A stretch of DNA of 64,000 nucleotides from Elymus sibiricus (taxonomy: Eukaryota > Streptophyta > Magnoliopsida > Poales > Poaceae), in NCBI GenBank assembly GCA_039707655.1, contig CM077666.1, positions 301,222,166-301,286,165 of the forward strand, in the 5' to 3' direction. A program made the position numbers and the translations under genes. Shown here piece by piece: positions 48,382 to 59,915 of this stretch. Under the pieces are notes generated by a model. The model did no database searches. It worked only from the letters and a program-made list of their open reading frames with translations, and was not told where the DNA came from. Within the stretch, counting starts at the first letter, position 1, and each line of letters starts with the position of its first letter.

Positions 48382-50015
48382 ATGGAGATGAGCACTGCTA
48401 ACACCGATCCGCCTCCGTCTTCCGTCAAGACAAGCTTCCTCAAGACTTGTTTCAATGGAATCAATGCGCTCTCAGGTTAATCCCTAGCTAAATTTCTTCC
48501 TCTGTGATCTGAACGATCCTAATTTTAATTTCAGAAACAACTAGCTGGATCGCCTGTATGTACACATTTTGATGCATGCACTTGATTAATCGTTTGTTTG
48601 TGCTTGTGCATACGTTCATCCATGCAGGGGTAGGGCTGCTCTCCATTCCCTACGCACTGTCTCAGGGCGGATGGCTGAGCCTGATCGTCTTCATGGCCAT
48701 CGCCGTCATCTGCTTCTACACCGGGCTTCTCCTGCAGAGGTGCATGGACTCCAGCTCGCTCGTCAACACCTACCCGGACATCGGAGCCCACGCCTTCGGC
48801 CGGAGAGGCCGCGTCATCGTCGCCACCTTCATGTACCTCGAGCTCTACCTCGTCGCCATCGACTTCCTCATCCTGGAGGGGGACAACCTGCACAAGCTCT
48901 TCCCGGCGGCGAGCTTCCGGCTCGGCGCGCTCCGTGTCAGCGGAAAGGACGCGTTCGTGCTGGCCGCCACGCTGGCCGTGCTGCCGACCACGTGGTTCAG
49001 CAGCCTCAACGTGCTCGCCTACGTCGCTGCCGGTGGCGCGCTGGCGTCCCTTCTTCTCATCGCCACCGTCCTGTGGGTCGGGGTGTTTGACGGCGTCGGA
49101 TTCCGCGAGAGGGGCAGGCTGGTGCGTTGGGACAGCATGCCCAGCGCCATGAGCTTGTATTCCTTCTGCTTCAGTGGCCATGCCGTGTTTCCCATGTTAT
49201 ACACGGGGATGAAAGACAGGAAAAGGTTCCCCATGGTACGTCGTCCCATTGCAATGTTACGTCGAATTCTTATAATCATGCCATGTTTCATTATTTGCTA
49301 CTCCCTCCGATATGATATGAATTAAATGACGCAGCCTCTATGCAATGTCTGTTTTACATTGTATAGAGACTGCGTCATTTAATTTGGATCGGAGGGAGTA
49401 CGTGATTCGCAAAAGGAAAAAGATTATTTGCTATATGAATATATGTGAAATTATCAATGCCCGGACATTTTGCATTTGCTTCACGCCGCGCAGGTGCTGT
49501 CCCTGTGCTTCACCGTGAGCACACTCAGCTACGGCTTGATGGGCATCGTCGGGTACCTGATGTACGGCGACACGCTCAAATCCCAGATCACCCTCAACCT
49601 CCCGTCGGCGAGCGTGGCCGCCAAGGTGGCCATATACACGACGCTGGTAAACCCGCTGGCCAAGTACGCGCTGGTGGTCGCCCCCGTCGCCGAGGCCGCC
49701 GAGGGCGCGCTCGGCGTCGGCAAGAGCGCGCCGCTCCGCGCGCTCGTCAGGACGGTGCTCGTCGTCGGCACGGCTGCAGTCGCGCTGGCCGTGCCCTTTT
49801 TCGCCGATGTCGTGGGCCTCACGGGCGCTCTCCTCAGCTGCACGGCGACCATGCTGCTGCCGTGCCTGTGCTACCTCAAGGTCCGGTCAAAGATCGGCGG
49901 TGCCAGTGGTATGGGGTTGGAGACTGCAGCTTGCCTGGCCATTGTCGCGATTGGCACCGCGATTGTTGGGCTGGGAACTTACAGTTCAGTGAAGCAGATT
50001 GTACGCAAGTTATGA
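48382..50015 (+). CDS. AVT1-type vacuolar amino acid transporter (AAAP family)
   Basis: Three exons, 48382-48475, 48628-49235 and 49494-50015, give 407 residues and join without frame errors. The short hydrophilic N-terminus is followed by FLKTCFNGINALSG and VGLLSIPYALSQGG across the first junction, the AVT1-subgroup signature in transmembrane segment 1. Further family blocks are EGDNLHKLFP, SFCFSGHAVFPMLYTGM and YGLMGIVGYLMYG. About ten to eleven membrane segments are apparent, ending in VRKL just before the stop. The family exports or imports neutral amino acids across the tonoplast by proton exchange; substrate cannot be read from sequence. The N-terminus is shorter than in yeast AVT1, as in many plant paralogues. 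Intron 2 carries a MITE. No neighbour suggests a pathway. Confidence 0.92.
49301..49398. mobile_element. Stowaway-type MITE in intron 2 of the transporter gene
   Basis: A 98-bp element opens CTCCCTCCGATATGATATGA and closes TTTGGATCGGAGGGAG, with TA at 49299-49300 and 49399-49400. The arms are nearly fully complementary (AATTAAATGACGCAG.CTCTAT with its inverse), leaving a small loop. It occupies over a third of the intron. Confidence 0.9.
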
Positions 50016-52800
50016 TTAACACAAGCAAAAATGCAAAACCTAGGGGGTGGGAGCTTACCGATGAAAACTTACGGACTTGATTTCTACTAACCTCCACTAA
50101 TTCTCCTCTGAACTTAGCTTGGGCCTTCTCCTCTTCCAGTTAGATGTTGCAGTCTCATCCTGCAAGTTTAATGCCATAAAATTAGTCCTTAGTTAGGTTT
50201 AGCAAAAAATACTCGAAATGTCTTGAGTTAACAATTGATGCATAGACTTGTGGGTCCTGCTGTCATGAGTAAATTGGTGCATGGACTTGTGGTTGTGGGT
50301 CCATACCGTCATAAGTAGACTCAGGGCATTTGTGAGGCTGAGCTTTTCTGCATGAATTGTTACTACTTGGGTAATGTTATTCAGCAAATGTTCACTGGGA
50401 TGGCACTTGTGATGTTTTTCACCGCAATTTATGTTGCAGGAGCGTGACAATTCTTTCAAACGAACACGTCAAATTTCACAACAAAATCCCTTTGTTTGAA
50501 GAATTTGCATGTGTTTCTGAAGAAATTATCATGTGCGTTTGAAGAACTTGCCATAAAAAAACGTTCGCAAATGTCATCCTCCCCAGGAACGTTCGTTGTC
50601 TATTGCGGTCTTACTTTTTTCGTAGAGAATATGTGAATATGTGAATACGTTCGTTGTCTATTGTGCTTTTTTTACAAATACACTATTTTGCAATCGATTG
50701 AATTCTTTTGAGCTTCATTTTTTTCCGAAAATGATCCAGATCGATTATCAAAGCTCACCGAAAGTACAAAGCACCTCAAACATAATAAAAATCACATCGA
50801 GATTCTGAGACCACCGAACAACCACTACCTCCGTCAGAACGAGCTGCTGACGTGCCGCTGTCGCCGCTCCCCTACCGGAGCTGGCTTGACCTTGTCGATG
50901 ACAGCCGGAAAGTCTTCGTGCACGTGCCCCTAAGGACCAGCGCCCTGGAGCCGCAGTCGTCGTCCTCGTTGAACCCTTGAATAGATCTAAAGCACCTGAC
51001 ACCGAATCTCGCCACATGACGAGAAACCCTAACCTCACTGCCTCAAGGAGACGGCAAGAATCTACGCCGGAGCTCCGTCGACTACATTCAGATGGACGAA
51101 CTCAAAGAGGATCAAAGTCCGGAAGACAAACTCGAAGAAGAAGTGCCGCCATCCGCCCGAGCGCCGCACCTGCAAGGACTAAAAAACACTAACCTAAACT
51201 ACTAACCGGAGCGGAGGCACCGGAATTCCCCTTCCGGCCACCGGCCACCGGAGCGGCAGGCAGAGGGGAGGCGAATCCACGGGCTCGTCGAGGAAGCTTG
51301 GAGAGGAGAGTTCACCCTAACCGCCTAGGGATAGGGAAGGGAAACAGAAACAAAATTTTGCAATTGTTCTTTTGGGCTTCATTTGAACTTATGTCCACTC
51401 GGTTCTGCATCCCGATTCATTATTTTTTTGGTCAACCATCTTGATGTCTTTCTATCAGGTTGAAGTTAGCATGGTGTTATTCGGGTTGCCCCTTGAGCGA
51501 CAGCTCTTTGCCTTTTTTGTGTCCTTATTTTTGAATTATTTTTCTCCCTCATTGCTCTATCCATCTTGAATCTCTCAAAGTCGAGGTAGAGGTGAGTGAG
51601 AACGACAGAGTGGAGGGAGAGAAACCGGTTTCCATGGTGATTTCAGTTTCTAAGTCATTGATTTGTCGTGGATTTCAGCTCCAGTGTCTCTATTGAGATC
51701 GAATTTAGCTTATGATTTTTTACCTTTGTGTTCGTTTCTAAATCTTATTCGTGTTTATCTCTCCATTATTTCGCCCATTCAACCCTTCTTCTGAGTATTT
51801 TGGCGGCTTTTCATGCATTTCGTAGGTTGGTAGGTTGTTTTGGTATCTTGTTCGTCATAGGGATTTTGGGTTCTTCTGTTGCTCTGCAAATTTTTCATGT
51901 TGATTTATAGTTTTTTCCGTTCATCTTATCATTCTTCTCTCCTTAGATGTATGCATGGTATTTTCGTATTGTTTGTGTATGATTTGAGGTTCTTTCGTTT
52001 CTTACATTTTCCTTGATTTCGTCTTTTTTTTGTTCAGCCGGTCATGCATTTCTTGTTAGCATTGAGCCAGATGGTCTTTGTTAGGGGTAATTTGCGCCCT
52101 GTTCATGGTCTTGTTATGGAAACAAAGCTGCCAGTACTTCTTGGGTATTTTAACCTAGTGCTTGTTGTAGTAGATTTTTGCTAGTCAATAGTTATAGTGT
52201 GAAGTGTGATGTGAATCCCACCATGAGTAGTAGCGGTTGTTGTTTGTTTCTTTAGTAGCTCAAGTGTGTTGGGGACTATATATTCAACTAGACGACACCT
52301 CACACGTTGCTGCGGAGACTTGTTGGAGTAAAAGAAAGTTAGATTAAACTGATTTTTTTTTGTATTTTGGTAGACATGAAAAGACTCGAGGCATGCAAAA
52401 GGACAGTACATTATGCCATGCTACATTGTTAACAATGTGTGGCATGGTAAATGGATCAAATGTAATGAAAGAAGATCTTTTACTTTGCTTGCCACAATAT
52501 GAAGTGCACGGCTGGCATGATAATGAAAACTAAATCAAATAAATAAATGTAGACATGGACATAACTAGTCTTTTTGTGGGAAATAAACATAGCTATCCTG
52601 ATCCAATGTTGGAAGGGATTATATATGACCTACATTAACCACCAAGGAACAACACGGGATGGTTGGCGATTGATGAAAGATGTTTAAAAAGCATGATACG
52701 GACAATTGATGGCAGGTTGCATACAAAAACATAAGAAACTGGAGATCACAAAAATGATATATTGCAAATGTTAAATTGAGGTGGGAAGTTTTTCTTATTG
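50016..52800. other. 3' flank of the transporter gene and unassigned repeats
   Basis: Words such as GAAGAACTTGCCAT and GAACGTTCG near 50440-50600 resemble those in the 3-4 kb region. The block 50740-51350 is GC-rich and, read on the minus strand, looks like the 5' leader of a LINE-type element, but no open reverse transcriptase frame follows. The rest is T-rich without genes. Confidence 0.35.
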
Positions 52801-53988
52801 ACATGAACCAAGTTTGTGTCTCCAAAAGGTTACCTTAGCCTCTTCTTCTTTTATGATGAGCAAACATCGAACACAATAAGGTGCGGGAGAAAGTCGAGCG
52901 CTGGTGGTGTCCACGTCGATTTCACTGTGCCCAGGTGAAAACGCTTTAACGAGAGAAAAAAAAAAGATGAAGAGAAACGTCTTCGTCTCGTTTCCTTCCC
53001 TACGAAGGAACTCCAGACCGAGTCGTCCACTCCACGCCTCCCCGCGGCCCAAGCGCTGCCGCCTCCTCTCCCCATCCCAGCCCCCCTCCCCCTCTCCGTG
53101 GCCTCGTCTCCTTTCCCTTTCTCTTCTCAATCCGAATCCATGGAAGTGGGCGGCAGGGACGCCATTGACCGCGACGCTAGGGTTCCTAGCCGCCGCCACA
53201 CGCTCAGCCGGCCAGAGCCACCTCCGCTCCGGCGGCCATCGATGGTCCCTCCACCGTTGCCCGGAGCTGCTCCGCCCATCTCTACCCGCCCCAGAGCAGG
53301 ACTCGGCCCGCCCAACAGCCCCTCCACGCCGGCCGTCCGGAGCTGCGCCGCCCACCACAGCAAGGTAATCTTCCTCCTTACTCGTCCCTTCTTCCTCCCT
53401 CTTCCATCCCTCCTCCCTCCACCATTGAGACCCTGAGCTGTGAAGGGCACGAAACCCTAGCGGCAGCGACGGATTGATGCGGGAGATGATGGTTGCCGTC
53501 ATGTGGATGTGGTAGGCAGCTAGAGAGATGAGATGTAATGCTCTAGCTGTTGATAGTTTGTGCCTCTCACTTTGGTTGGCCACAGAGAACGCTATCACCA
53601 GAGAGTTAGAGAGAACACGCTCCGCTATTCAGTTCTACACCCGTTTACTGATGCAGACAACAGCAGGTTCTCTTCTATCTGAAGCTGACAGGAGGTGGCC
53701 CTGTTAATCTTTGCGTTGGATGATGCTCATCAGCTCATCATCAAGGCATGCAACATCTGAGAAACGCAGACTGCAGAGACTGTCCTCGTAGGGCACTGAT
53801 CTTGTCCACCTAACCGAGCTGTTCCATGATTCTGGTACCACAAAAGAGGCTGTACATGCGAGTGCGGATTTATGGCGGCCGAGCACCAGGCAGGCCGCTA
53901 TCTCGGTCGTCTGTTTGGGCCTAGGGATCTGGAATCTGTCAGTGAGTAGCAGGCCTACTCACACAAATACGGTCCGGGATACGCCTAG
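52801..53988. other. Unassigned sequence with exon-like GC-rich block
   Basis: A plus-strand frame from Met at 53140 (MEVGGRDAIDRDARV) runs about 75 codons to a plausible donor (AGCAAG/GTAATC near 53364). It is Pro/Arg/Ser-rich and unrecognised. It could be a first exon or the 5' part of a non-coding transcript; no partner exon was found. Confidence 0.3.
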
Positions 53989-54299
53989 GCGAACCAACCT
54001 GTGGTTGGATGGTTAGAGGGACTGTGGTATCCCCAGCCCACCAGGGTTCAAATCCTGGTGCTCGCATTTATTCCTGGAATTATTTCAGGATTTCCGGCGA
54101 TGCGCATTCAGTGGGAGGAGACGTTCCCGTCGACGACGAGGTGCCTACGGTGACTTCGTAAATTTCAAGATGATATGCCGGCTCGGTCTCTCGGAAGTGC
54201 TCATAGGGGTAGAGTGTGCGTGTGTGCGTTCATAGGGGTGAGTGTATGCGCGTGTATATGAGCGCTTGCGTCTGTACTGTGTTCAAAAAAAAAAAAAAA
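53989..54299 (+). mobile_element. tRNA-derived SINE, copy 1
   Basis: It begins GCGAACCAACC, carries an internal polymerase III promoter (box A TGGTTAGAGGG, box B GGTTCAAATCC) and ends GTACTGTGTTC plus 15 A and a G. It is nearly identical to 58701-59007. The body after the tRNA-like head contains TTTCCGGCGATGCGC and GTGTGCGTTCATAGGGG. No target duplication was found here. Confidence 0.8.
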
Positions 54300-55753
54300 G
54301 CTGTTCGTCTGCGTACGTAGACTCGGTGGCCTGTACCCACAACACTGGCCCATGGCTTTTCCTTCGAAACAGCACACGAGAGAGAATTTGCCGCCCCCTT
54401 ACCTATTTTCTGAACTGCGTGGAAGCAGCCAGAGCCACGGAACAGCCCTACATCTCCATCCCTCTCCTCTCTCCCATACGCGCACGGCGGCGTCGGTGCT
54501 GCTCCGGCGAGATGTCTATTGTCGGCTGCAACAGGTATGTCCATTCCCGTCCACCCTTTTCTCCCATAGGCCTTTTGGTCACCGTCGCCGATTTGGAAAC
54601 TTTTTTTACTCAGATGGCTAGATTTGATTCGTACAGGATGTTGGCGGGCCGGCGGCGTGGAGTGGTTCCGTCCTATGCAGTGGTCAGGCCGGTGGAGTCG
54701 CAGGCTTACCTCGCAAAGGCGGAAATATGCCGCGAGGGAGATCCAGCCAGCACCGGACAAAGTGAGGGATTTCCCGTGGATTCGGCGGCCGGGGTCCAAG
54801 TGTGCTCTGAAACTACCAGCGGCTGGGCTAGGAGGTATGTACTAATTTTCCTCTTAGATGTATTATTTTTGTGACTGGACATAGCAAAATGGACCGGATA
54901 TTCTTCGACCCCGTTGCATCGTCTATTGATTTAGGGGGAGAACACAGGATCGACCTGTTAAGTTTGTTTTAGTATGCACCGGGTTGTGTTTTGGTTGGTG
55001 TAGAATAGTTTTCTTGTTCTCATGGATTCTGAATCGTGATGAAATATGTTGTGATTAATTCTGGGTGATATAGATTCGGTCGGACATCCTCTTCGTTTTG
55101 CATACTGCAGTGTTAATGTTTGTATAGAACGCTGGATTGGGCATGAACTATTTTTCTGGATTCAGACTAGCGATTATATAGAATGCTGGATTCGGCAATG
55201 TTTACCAGCCGCAGTGCACTCTGAATCATGATGAAATATGTGGTGATTAGTTTGGGGTGATGTAGATTCGGTTGAATATCCTCTTCGTTGTGCGTACTGT
55301 AGTACTAGTGATTATATAGAATTCTGGATTGGGCATGAACTGTGGCTCTGGATTCAGGCTAGTGATTATATAGAGCGCTGGATTGGGAGATGTTTACCGG
55401 CCACAATGGATTCAGTACGTGTGACGGCGCAAGGCTAGTATGAAGAACTTACTAGCTTGTGTACATATCTTTGTCTACTATAAGGAATAAAATAAGCTGG
55501 AGCTCACAATGTAGTATGATCGGTCAAGAAATGACAGATTTACATAATTTATAGTTCTATTTGGGAGTTCTCAATGCAAAATTTGGCTTGGTTTCACAGA
55601 ATTCTGAACCTTTGAACAAATTTTCTGTGCAAAGCTAATGCTAGACTATAACTATTAGTGTTCGTCGTTCAAGATAGAAGTAAATGACGACGAGAATTTT
55701 TTCAATACTTTGTACATGCTGGGATGGTTTGCTGTATGCGCTGCTTAAGGTGC
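54300..55753 (+). other. Unassigned sequence with small exon-like pieces
   Basis: Candidate splice-bounded pieces occur at about 54510-54534 and 54632-54833, with GGTATGT donors after AACAG and AGGAG. No family is recognisable and the frames are not clearly continuous. The AT-rich part from 54840 has partly repeated phrases (GCTGGATTGGGCATGAACT, GATTATATAGA) at about 55130, 55310 and 55360. Confidence 0.3.
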
Positions 55754-55923
55754 GTAAAACATGGAACCAAACTCAGTACACTATTATGATCTGTAATTAT
55801 AACTGCTCTGCTTATTATCCTGTAGTATTCAGACAGAGGTAAAACATGGAACCAAACTCAGTACACTATTATGATCTGTAATTATAACTGCTCTGCTTAT
55901 TATCCTGTAGTATTCAGACAGAG
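55754..55923. repeat. Perfect 85-bp tandem duplication
   Basis: Copies 55754-55838 and 55839-55923 are identical, each from GTAAAACATGGAACC to TATTCAGACAGAG. Each copy carries a pyrimidine-rich stretch and a TAG that could serve as a splice acceptor. Confidence 0.96.
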
Positions 55924-56030
55924 GGGATGTGTCTAAAGCTTCGAAGAAATTACCAAAGTGCTTGAAATGCTGCGTGTTGGGCCATCGGCAGAATGCCGAA
56001 CTTCCTGTAGTTCATGAACTACCACAGTAA
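55911..56030 (+). pseudogene. Possible last exon with a degenerate zinc knuckle
   Basis: After the acceptor-like TATTATCCTGTAG the frame reads 39 codons to TAA. It contains CLKCCVLGHRQNAE, which follows the CX2CX4HX4C zinc-knuckle spacing except that the final Cys is Glu. No upstream exon in a matching phase was identified. This may be a gene relic or chance. Confidence 0.25.
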
Positions 56031-56851
56031 CTGTTACTTTCTTTTAAGCAATTTTCCTGACTGGTTGTGTGGACATCGATCCATTGTTGTAATAAGCACT
56101 TGCGAACTGATGAATTTTTTTCCTGCTGAAATACTGCCGTGTGATGTGTTACAGAAGAATTGCTGGTATAATGTTTTGTAGCCGATCAACAGCAATGACA
56201 ATGGATTGTTTCCTGTAAACTTGATATCCACTGCAGTCCATAGTTCTTACAACATGTGCAGTTTTCAGCTAAACATTGCATGAGCTTGTCCGTGGAAGTC
56301 AACATTGATGACTAACGATTTGCGCATCTCTGATATGTTGGCTAGGCCACAGGCATTCTGCTCCCGTAACAGTATATCAAGCTTCTCTCCTGACTGGTGA
56401 TTTGGATTGAGAAGCACAAGTCAGTACGAATGCAATTTTTGAGTTTGAATGATCTGATCTTCGTGATTGTTATCTTACTATGCTTTGGTACTTCATCAGT
56501 GTGTGGTTTGCATACTCCTGCAGACCTGTTTTGGGGTAGCTTGCTCACAGCATGGGGCGCATGGCATATTTACTCGTTTTGGCAGCGGTGATGGCCTGAG
56601 ACGGTTTGGTGTCAATGTTCCTTTGAAGGGAAGCCAATCAACTTGTTGACATTCAGTTCGCTTCGTACCTGTTATGTTAGACACATAAGTAGAAAAAACC
56701 ATGTGTGTGATCTTTGGTTGATTGCTCCTCTCGATTTCGTTTAAATTTGAATTGGCACGTAATATTTGTAGTTCAAATTAGCTGTACTGACATACATCAG
56801 CGATAACAGAAGTATGGCAGTGCTAAAATACTGTTAACTGTCTAGACATGT

Positions 56852-57258
56852 TTTTTTTTTGAAAGGAATGCCTCGCGGCTCTTTATTTAAATAGTTGGAA
56901 TAGTTACATCAACAATTACAGCCGGCATGATAAACGTGGGTGGACCACCATCCCAAACAATAACAAAATCTGAATCAAAAGCATGCCTAGCTAAATTATG
57001 AGCCACCTTATTTGCATCCATGTTAATTACATTGCAAGTAATTATCGACCTGGAGCTTACCAGTCCGAGTTTGACCACGTGTGCCTCTAACTTCTGGTAG
57101 ACTTCGAGCCTAATAATGATTTTTTTTTTGCAAGTCCGTGATTCTTTTTTACTAGTGATTTGTTGATGGCTGCGTGCATGTCCGATGTGAGGGCATAGTA
57201 AATTCGCAGACGTGACAAGACGGGGTAAAGTGAACAGCGCGGCGCAAAGCTGTTCCAC
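56852..57258 (-). mobile_element. 3' end of a LINE with RNase H domain remnant
   Basis: On the minus strand a frame ending at 56887 reads SRSIITCNVINMDANKVAH, then NLARHAF and VIVWDGGPP. This is the C-terminal pattern of the RNase H domain carried by plant LINEs. About 35 nt later the strand ends in poly(A) (T run at 56851-56860). The copy is 5'-truncated, as usual for LINE insertions; the upstream boundary is approximate. Confidence 0.65.
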
Positions 57259-57280
57259 CAGAGCGCACGCCTGCCAAAAG

Positions 57281-57399
57281 TGAGCTCGCTAATGCAAAAC
57301 GTGCAATGGGCATGACCCTGCCGCTGTGGCGTGATACGTCAAAACTGAACGCGTGTTTAAAAACTGTCTGCTCTATCAAATGCTTCATTAGCGAGCTCA
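57281..57399. repeat. Pair of perfect 14-bp inverted repeats
   Basis: TGAGCTCGCTAATG at 57281-57294 is repeated inverted at 57386-57399. The 119-bp segment may be a small inverted-repeat element, but no target duplication is visible. Confidence 0.55.
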
Positions 57400-57465
57400 T
57401 GTACCTAAGCTATACCGATTCACTAGCGTGCCAAACAGTTAAAATGGATTCCCAGATTAGTTGTA

Positions 57466-57486
57466 CTCCCTCTGTAACGGAGGGAG
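57466..57486. mobile_element. 21-bp Stowaway remnant (two termini fused)
   Basis: CTCCCTCTGTAACGGAGGGAG is flanked by TA on both sides (57464-57465, 57487-57488). It consists of the two terminal inverted repeats with almost nothing between them. Confidence 0.7.
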
Positions 57487-57488
57487 TA

Positions 57489-58700
57489 ATAGTTTTTAAA
57501 CACAAAACAGTCTAACCTTGGCGCGTTTTGTTGGTGCAGCCCGAGAGATCATTTTAACATGAAACAGTCCAACCTTGCTTAATGAAGGATGGCTAATGGT
57601 GAACTAACTGACCTGTTCGCTGGCCGCCAATGCTCCACGTCTGCGCTTGAAGAACTGGTGGCCTCCGCTGGCCACCATTGCTCCACGCCATGCATCAATG
57701 CATGCACCACCAGGACGTACAGGTCTCCGCGGACTGCGCATGCACCACGACGTACAGGTTTCCGCTGTGCAAACATGTAAGGCGCGTGTGGGAGGCCTAG
57801 ATGCCTTTGCATGTGCGTGGGACCAACCCCGCTGAATACGGCCCGAAAATAAATCAGATACAGGGCGAATACTCTGGGAGCGCGCATCCACATGGTGGCA
57901 GGCTGGAACCCTAGCCGCCGCTAGGAGAGGCGAATCTTCCAGCGCCGTCTTCTGGTGGCTCCCCTCCGTCGGCGACCTCGGTCGTCGGTGGTGAGGGGGG
58001 TCGCCGGATCCATGCGTGTGGATCGTTTTTACTTCCTCGTAGTCTAGGTTTTTAGGTTGTTCATCGTCTTGGCTTCGGCGGCGACGATGACGGCGCTGAA
58101 TAAAGCTTCGGATCCTTCCCTGACGAGGGCATCGGTCCTATGGTTGAGGATGGATTTGAAAACCAGTCTGTTCAAGCAAGGATGGCGTGGCGGCGGCGGC
58201 ATCTTCGTGGTGGACCTGTGTCCTCGGGCTCCGCCGTTGCGACGGCGTTTGCTCCAGCGTCGGCGCGGAGCTTGGGAGGTAGTCCAGGAGCGGATGCAGA
58301 TTGTGGTCTGCATCGACGACATCTGAAAGACGGAATGTGTGCTGGGTTCGTGGTTCGTGGATGGCAGGTATGGTTTCCTCCTTCGGCGTCTTAGTCGTGG
58401 TGGGGTGCCAGATCTGGAGTTCGATGGCGTGTCCGGGGTGTTGCCCCGGTCTGATTCGTTCAACGGCAAGGGCTTCACTTTTGGTGAGCCACCTTGGAGG
58501 TCCGCAAAGCTGCATATCAGTGATGGAGCCGCGTCGAGCTCGGGTGAGGAGGTAATCCGTCATTCTTTTCTTCGGTGGCTGTGGTGGTGCCGGAGGCAGG
58601 TGACGGGCGTTGGTGTCAAACTCAGAGATGTTCTGCTATCTTTTCAGTTTTGTCATATCGGTCCTTACGTGACTTGTACTTTAACCTTTATGATATGAAT
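57489..58700. other. Unassigned, with a possible LINE 5' leader
   Basis: Near-duplicate phrases containing GCATGCACCAC and GACGTACAGGT occur at 57699-57730 and 57738-57765. The GC-rich block 57900-58560, starting after AACCCTAGCCGCCGC, resembles untranslated leaders of plant non-LTR elements. Overlapping frames on both strands there carry no recognisable domain. Confidence 0.3.
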
Positions 58701-59007
58701 GCGAACCAACCTGTGGTTGGATGGTTAGAGGGACTGTGGTATCCCCAGCCCATCAGGGTTCAAGTCCTGATGCTCGCATTTATTCATGAATTTATTTCTG
58801 GATTTCCGGCGATGCGCATTCAGTGGGAGGAGACGTTCCCGTCGACGACGAGGCGCCTACGGTGACTTCGTAAATCTCAAGATGATATGCCGGCTCAGTC
58901 TCTCGGAGGTGCTCATAGGGGTAGGGTGTGCGTGTGTGCGTTCATAGGGGTGAGTGTATGCGCGTGTATGTGAGCGCTTGCGTCTGTACTGTGTTCAAAA
59001 AAAAAAT
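58701..59007 (+). mobile_element. tRNA-derived SINE, copy 2, with target duplication
   Basis: It has the same head, polymerase III boxes and tail as copy 1, ending GTGTTC plus an A run. A 15-bp duplication flanks it: CTTTATGATATGAAT at 58686-58700 and CTTTATAATATGAAT at 59010-59024, with one mismatch. This fits LINE-type target-primed insertion. Confidence 0.88.
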
Positions 59008-59302
59008 ATCTTTATAATATGAATGAGACACGTATTACCATGAAAAAAAAAAGGACGGCCCAGATACCGGCCTGCCCGTGGCTCGGCCGTCATTGGCATT
59101 TTTCGCTGTACATGCCGATTTTTGCGTGTTTATTTTGTTCGTCGCCATCCTCCAGTATGGGAGAAGTACGCTCGCTGGGCGTGTCCACCTGTCCGTTTTT
59201 ACTGTGCGAATTTTACTGTGTCGAAGAAGGGAAAAAAAGAGAGCAAGCGACTCTTTCTACGCTCGCACCCAGCTTCCCCTCTTTTCTGTTTTCTCCGACT
59301 TA

Positions 59303-59569
59303 GGGCATGTACAATGGTGCTATCTTGGGAGTGCCACGTAGGATAAATGATGAGGTGGAGGAGAGAGAACTCAGAAAAAAATCTTTGTCTTCTCTTATTT
59401 AAGAGAAGACAAGAGGTGATCTCTTAGCACAATATGTCTCACCACGTTTTTAAGAATAGCTGGTTATATAAGGCTAAGAGATGACCCATTGTAGACAAAT
59501 TTTTTTGTTATCTCTAAATTACATGCAAGACTTAAGATAAGACTATCTTATCAACCATTGTACCTGCCT
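59303..59569. mobile_element. Tourist-type MITE (PIF/Harbinger)
   Basis: The left end GGGCATGTACAATGGTGCTA and the inverse of the right end (AGGCAGGTACAATGGTTGAT) form terminal inverted repeats. A TTA duplication lies at 59300-59302 and 59570-59572, typical of PIF/Harbinger. The 267-bp element has no coding content. Confidence 0.8.
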
Positions 59570-59780
59570 TTAGGTTTACCGCCGCCGCCGCCCATGCCCT
59601 CTCCATCTCCCTCCCTGAGCTCCACCTCCTCCATCCCCTGCTCGCGCTACGTCCCTTCCTCCTCGTTGGCGCTCAACCGGATGACCGTGAACCGCCGCAA
59701 ACAGCAGCTCCTCTAGCCTCGCAGCACCCAACCTCACCGGCCCGAGAGAGATGGCGACGGCTGTATCTGGCTAGGTGGCC

Positions 59781-59915
59781 ATGGAGGAGGACGGCTTGGC
59801 CCCACAGCCGATGCCAACCATCCACTTCCGTCGAGCGTCGGCCTGTTCTTCCTCCCCTCGCTCCGATCCTGCCGTGGCCACCACCAGCAGTAGCAAGAAG
59901 TCAAGCCCTTTTGTG
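59781..59915 (+). other. Exon-like segment of unknown origin
   Basis: An ATG opens 45 codons (MEEDGLAPQPMP...), rich in Ser and Pro, ending exactly at a GTACG donor in phase 0. Similar N-terminal extensions occur in plastid-targeted proteins, but nothing identifies it. It lies upstream of the gene-fragment cluster on the same strand. Confidence 0.3.

Noticed and set aside
54003..54068. Possible tRNA gene (A box, B box, paired ends)
   Set aside because: The same tRNA-like head recurs with the same 230-nt body and A tail at 58701-59007, so it is a SINE head and not a functional tRNA.
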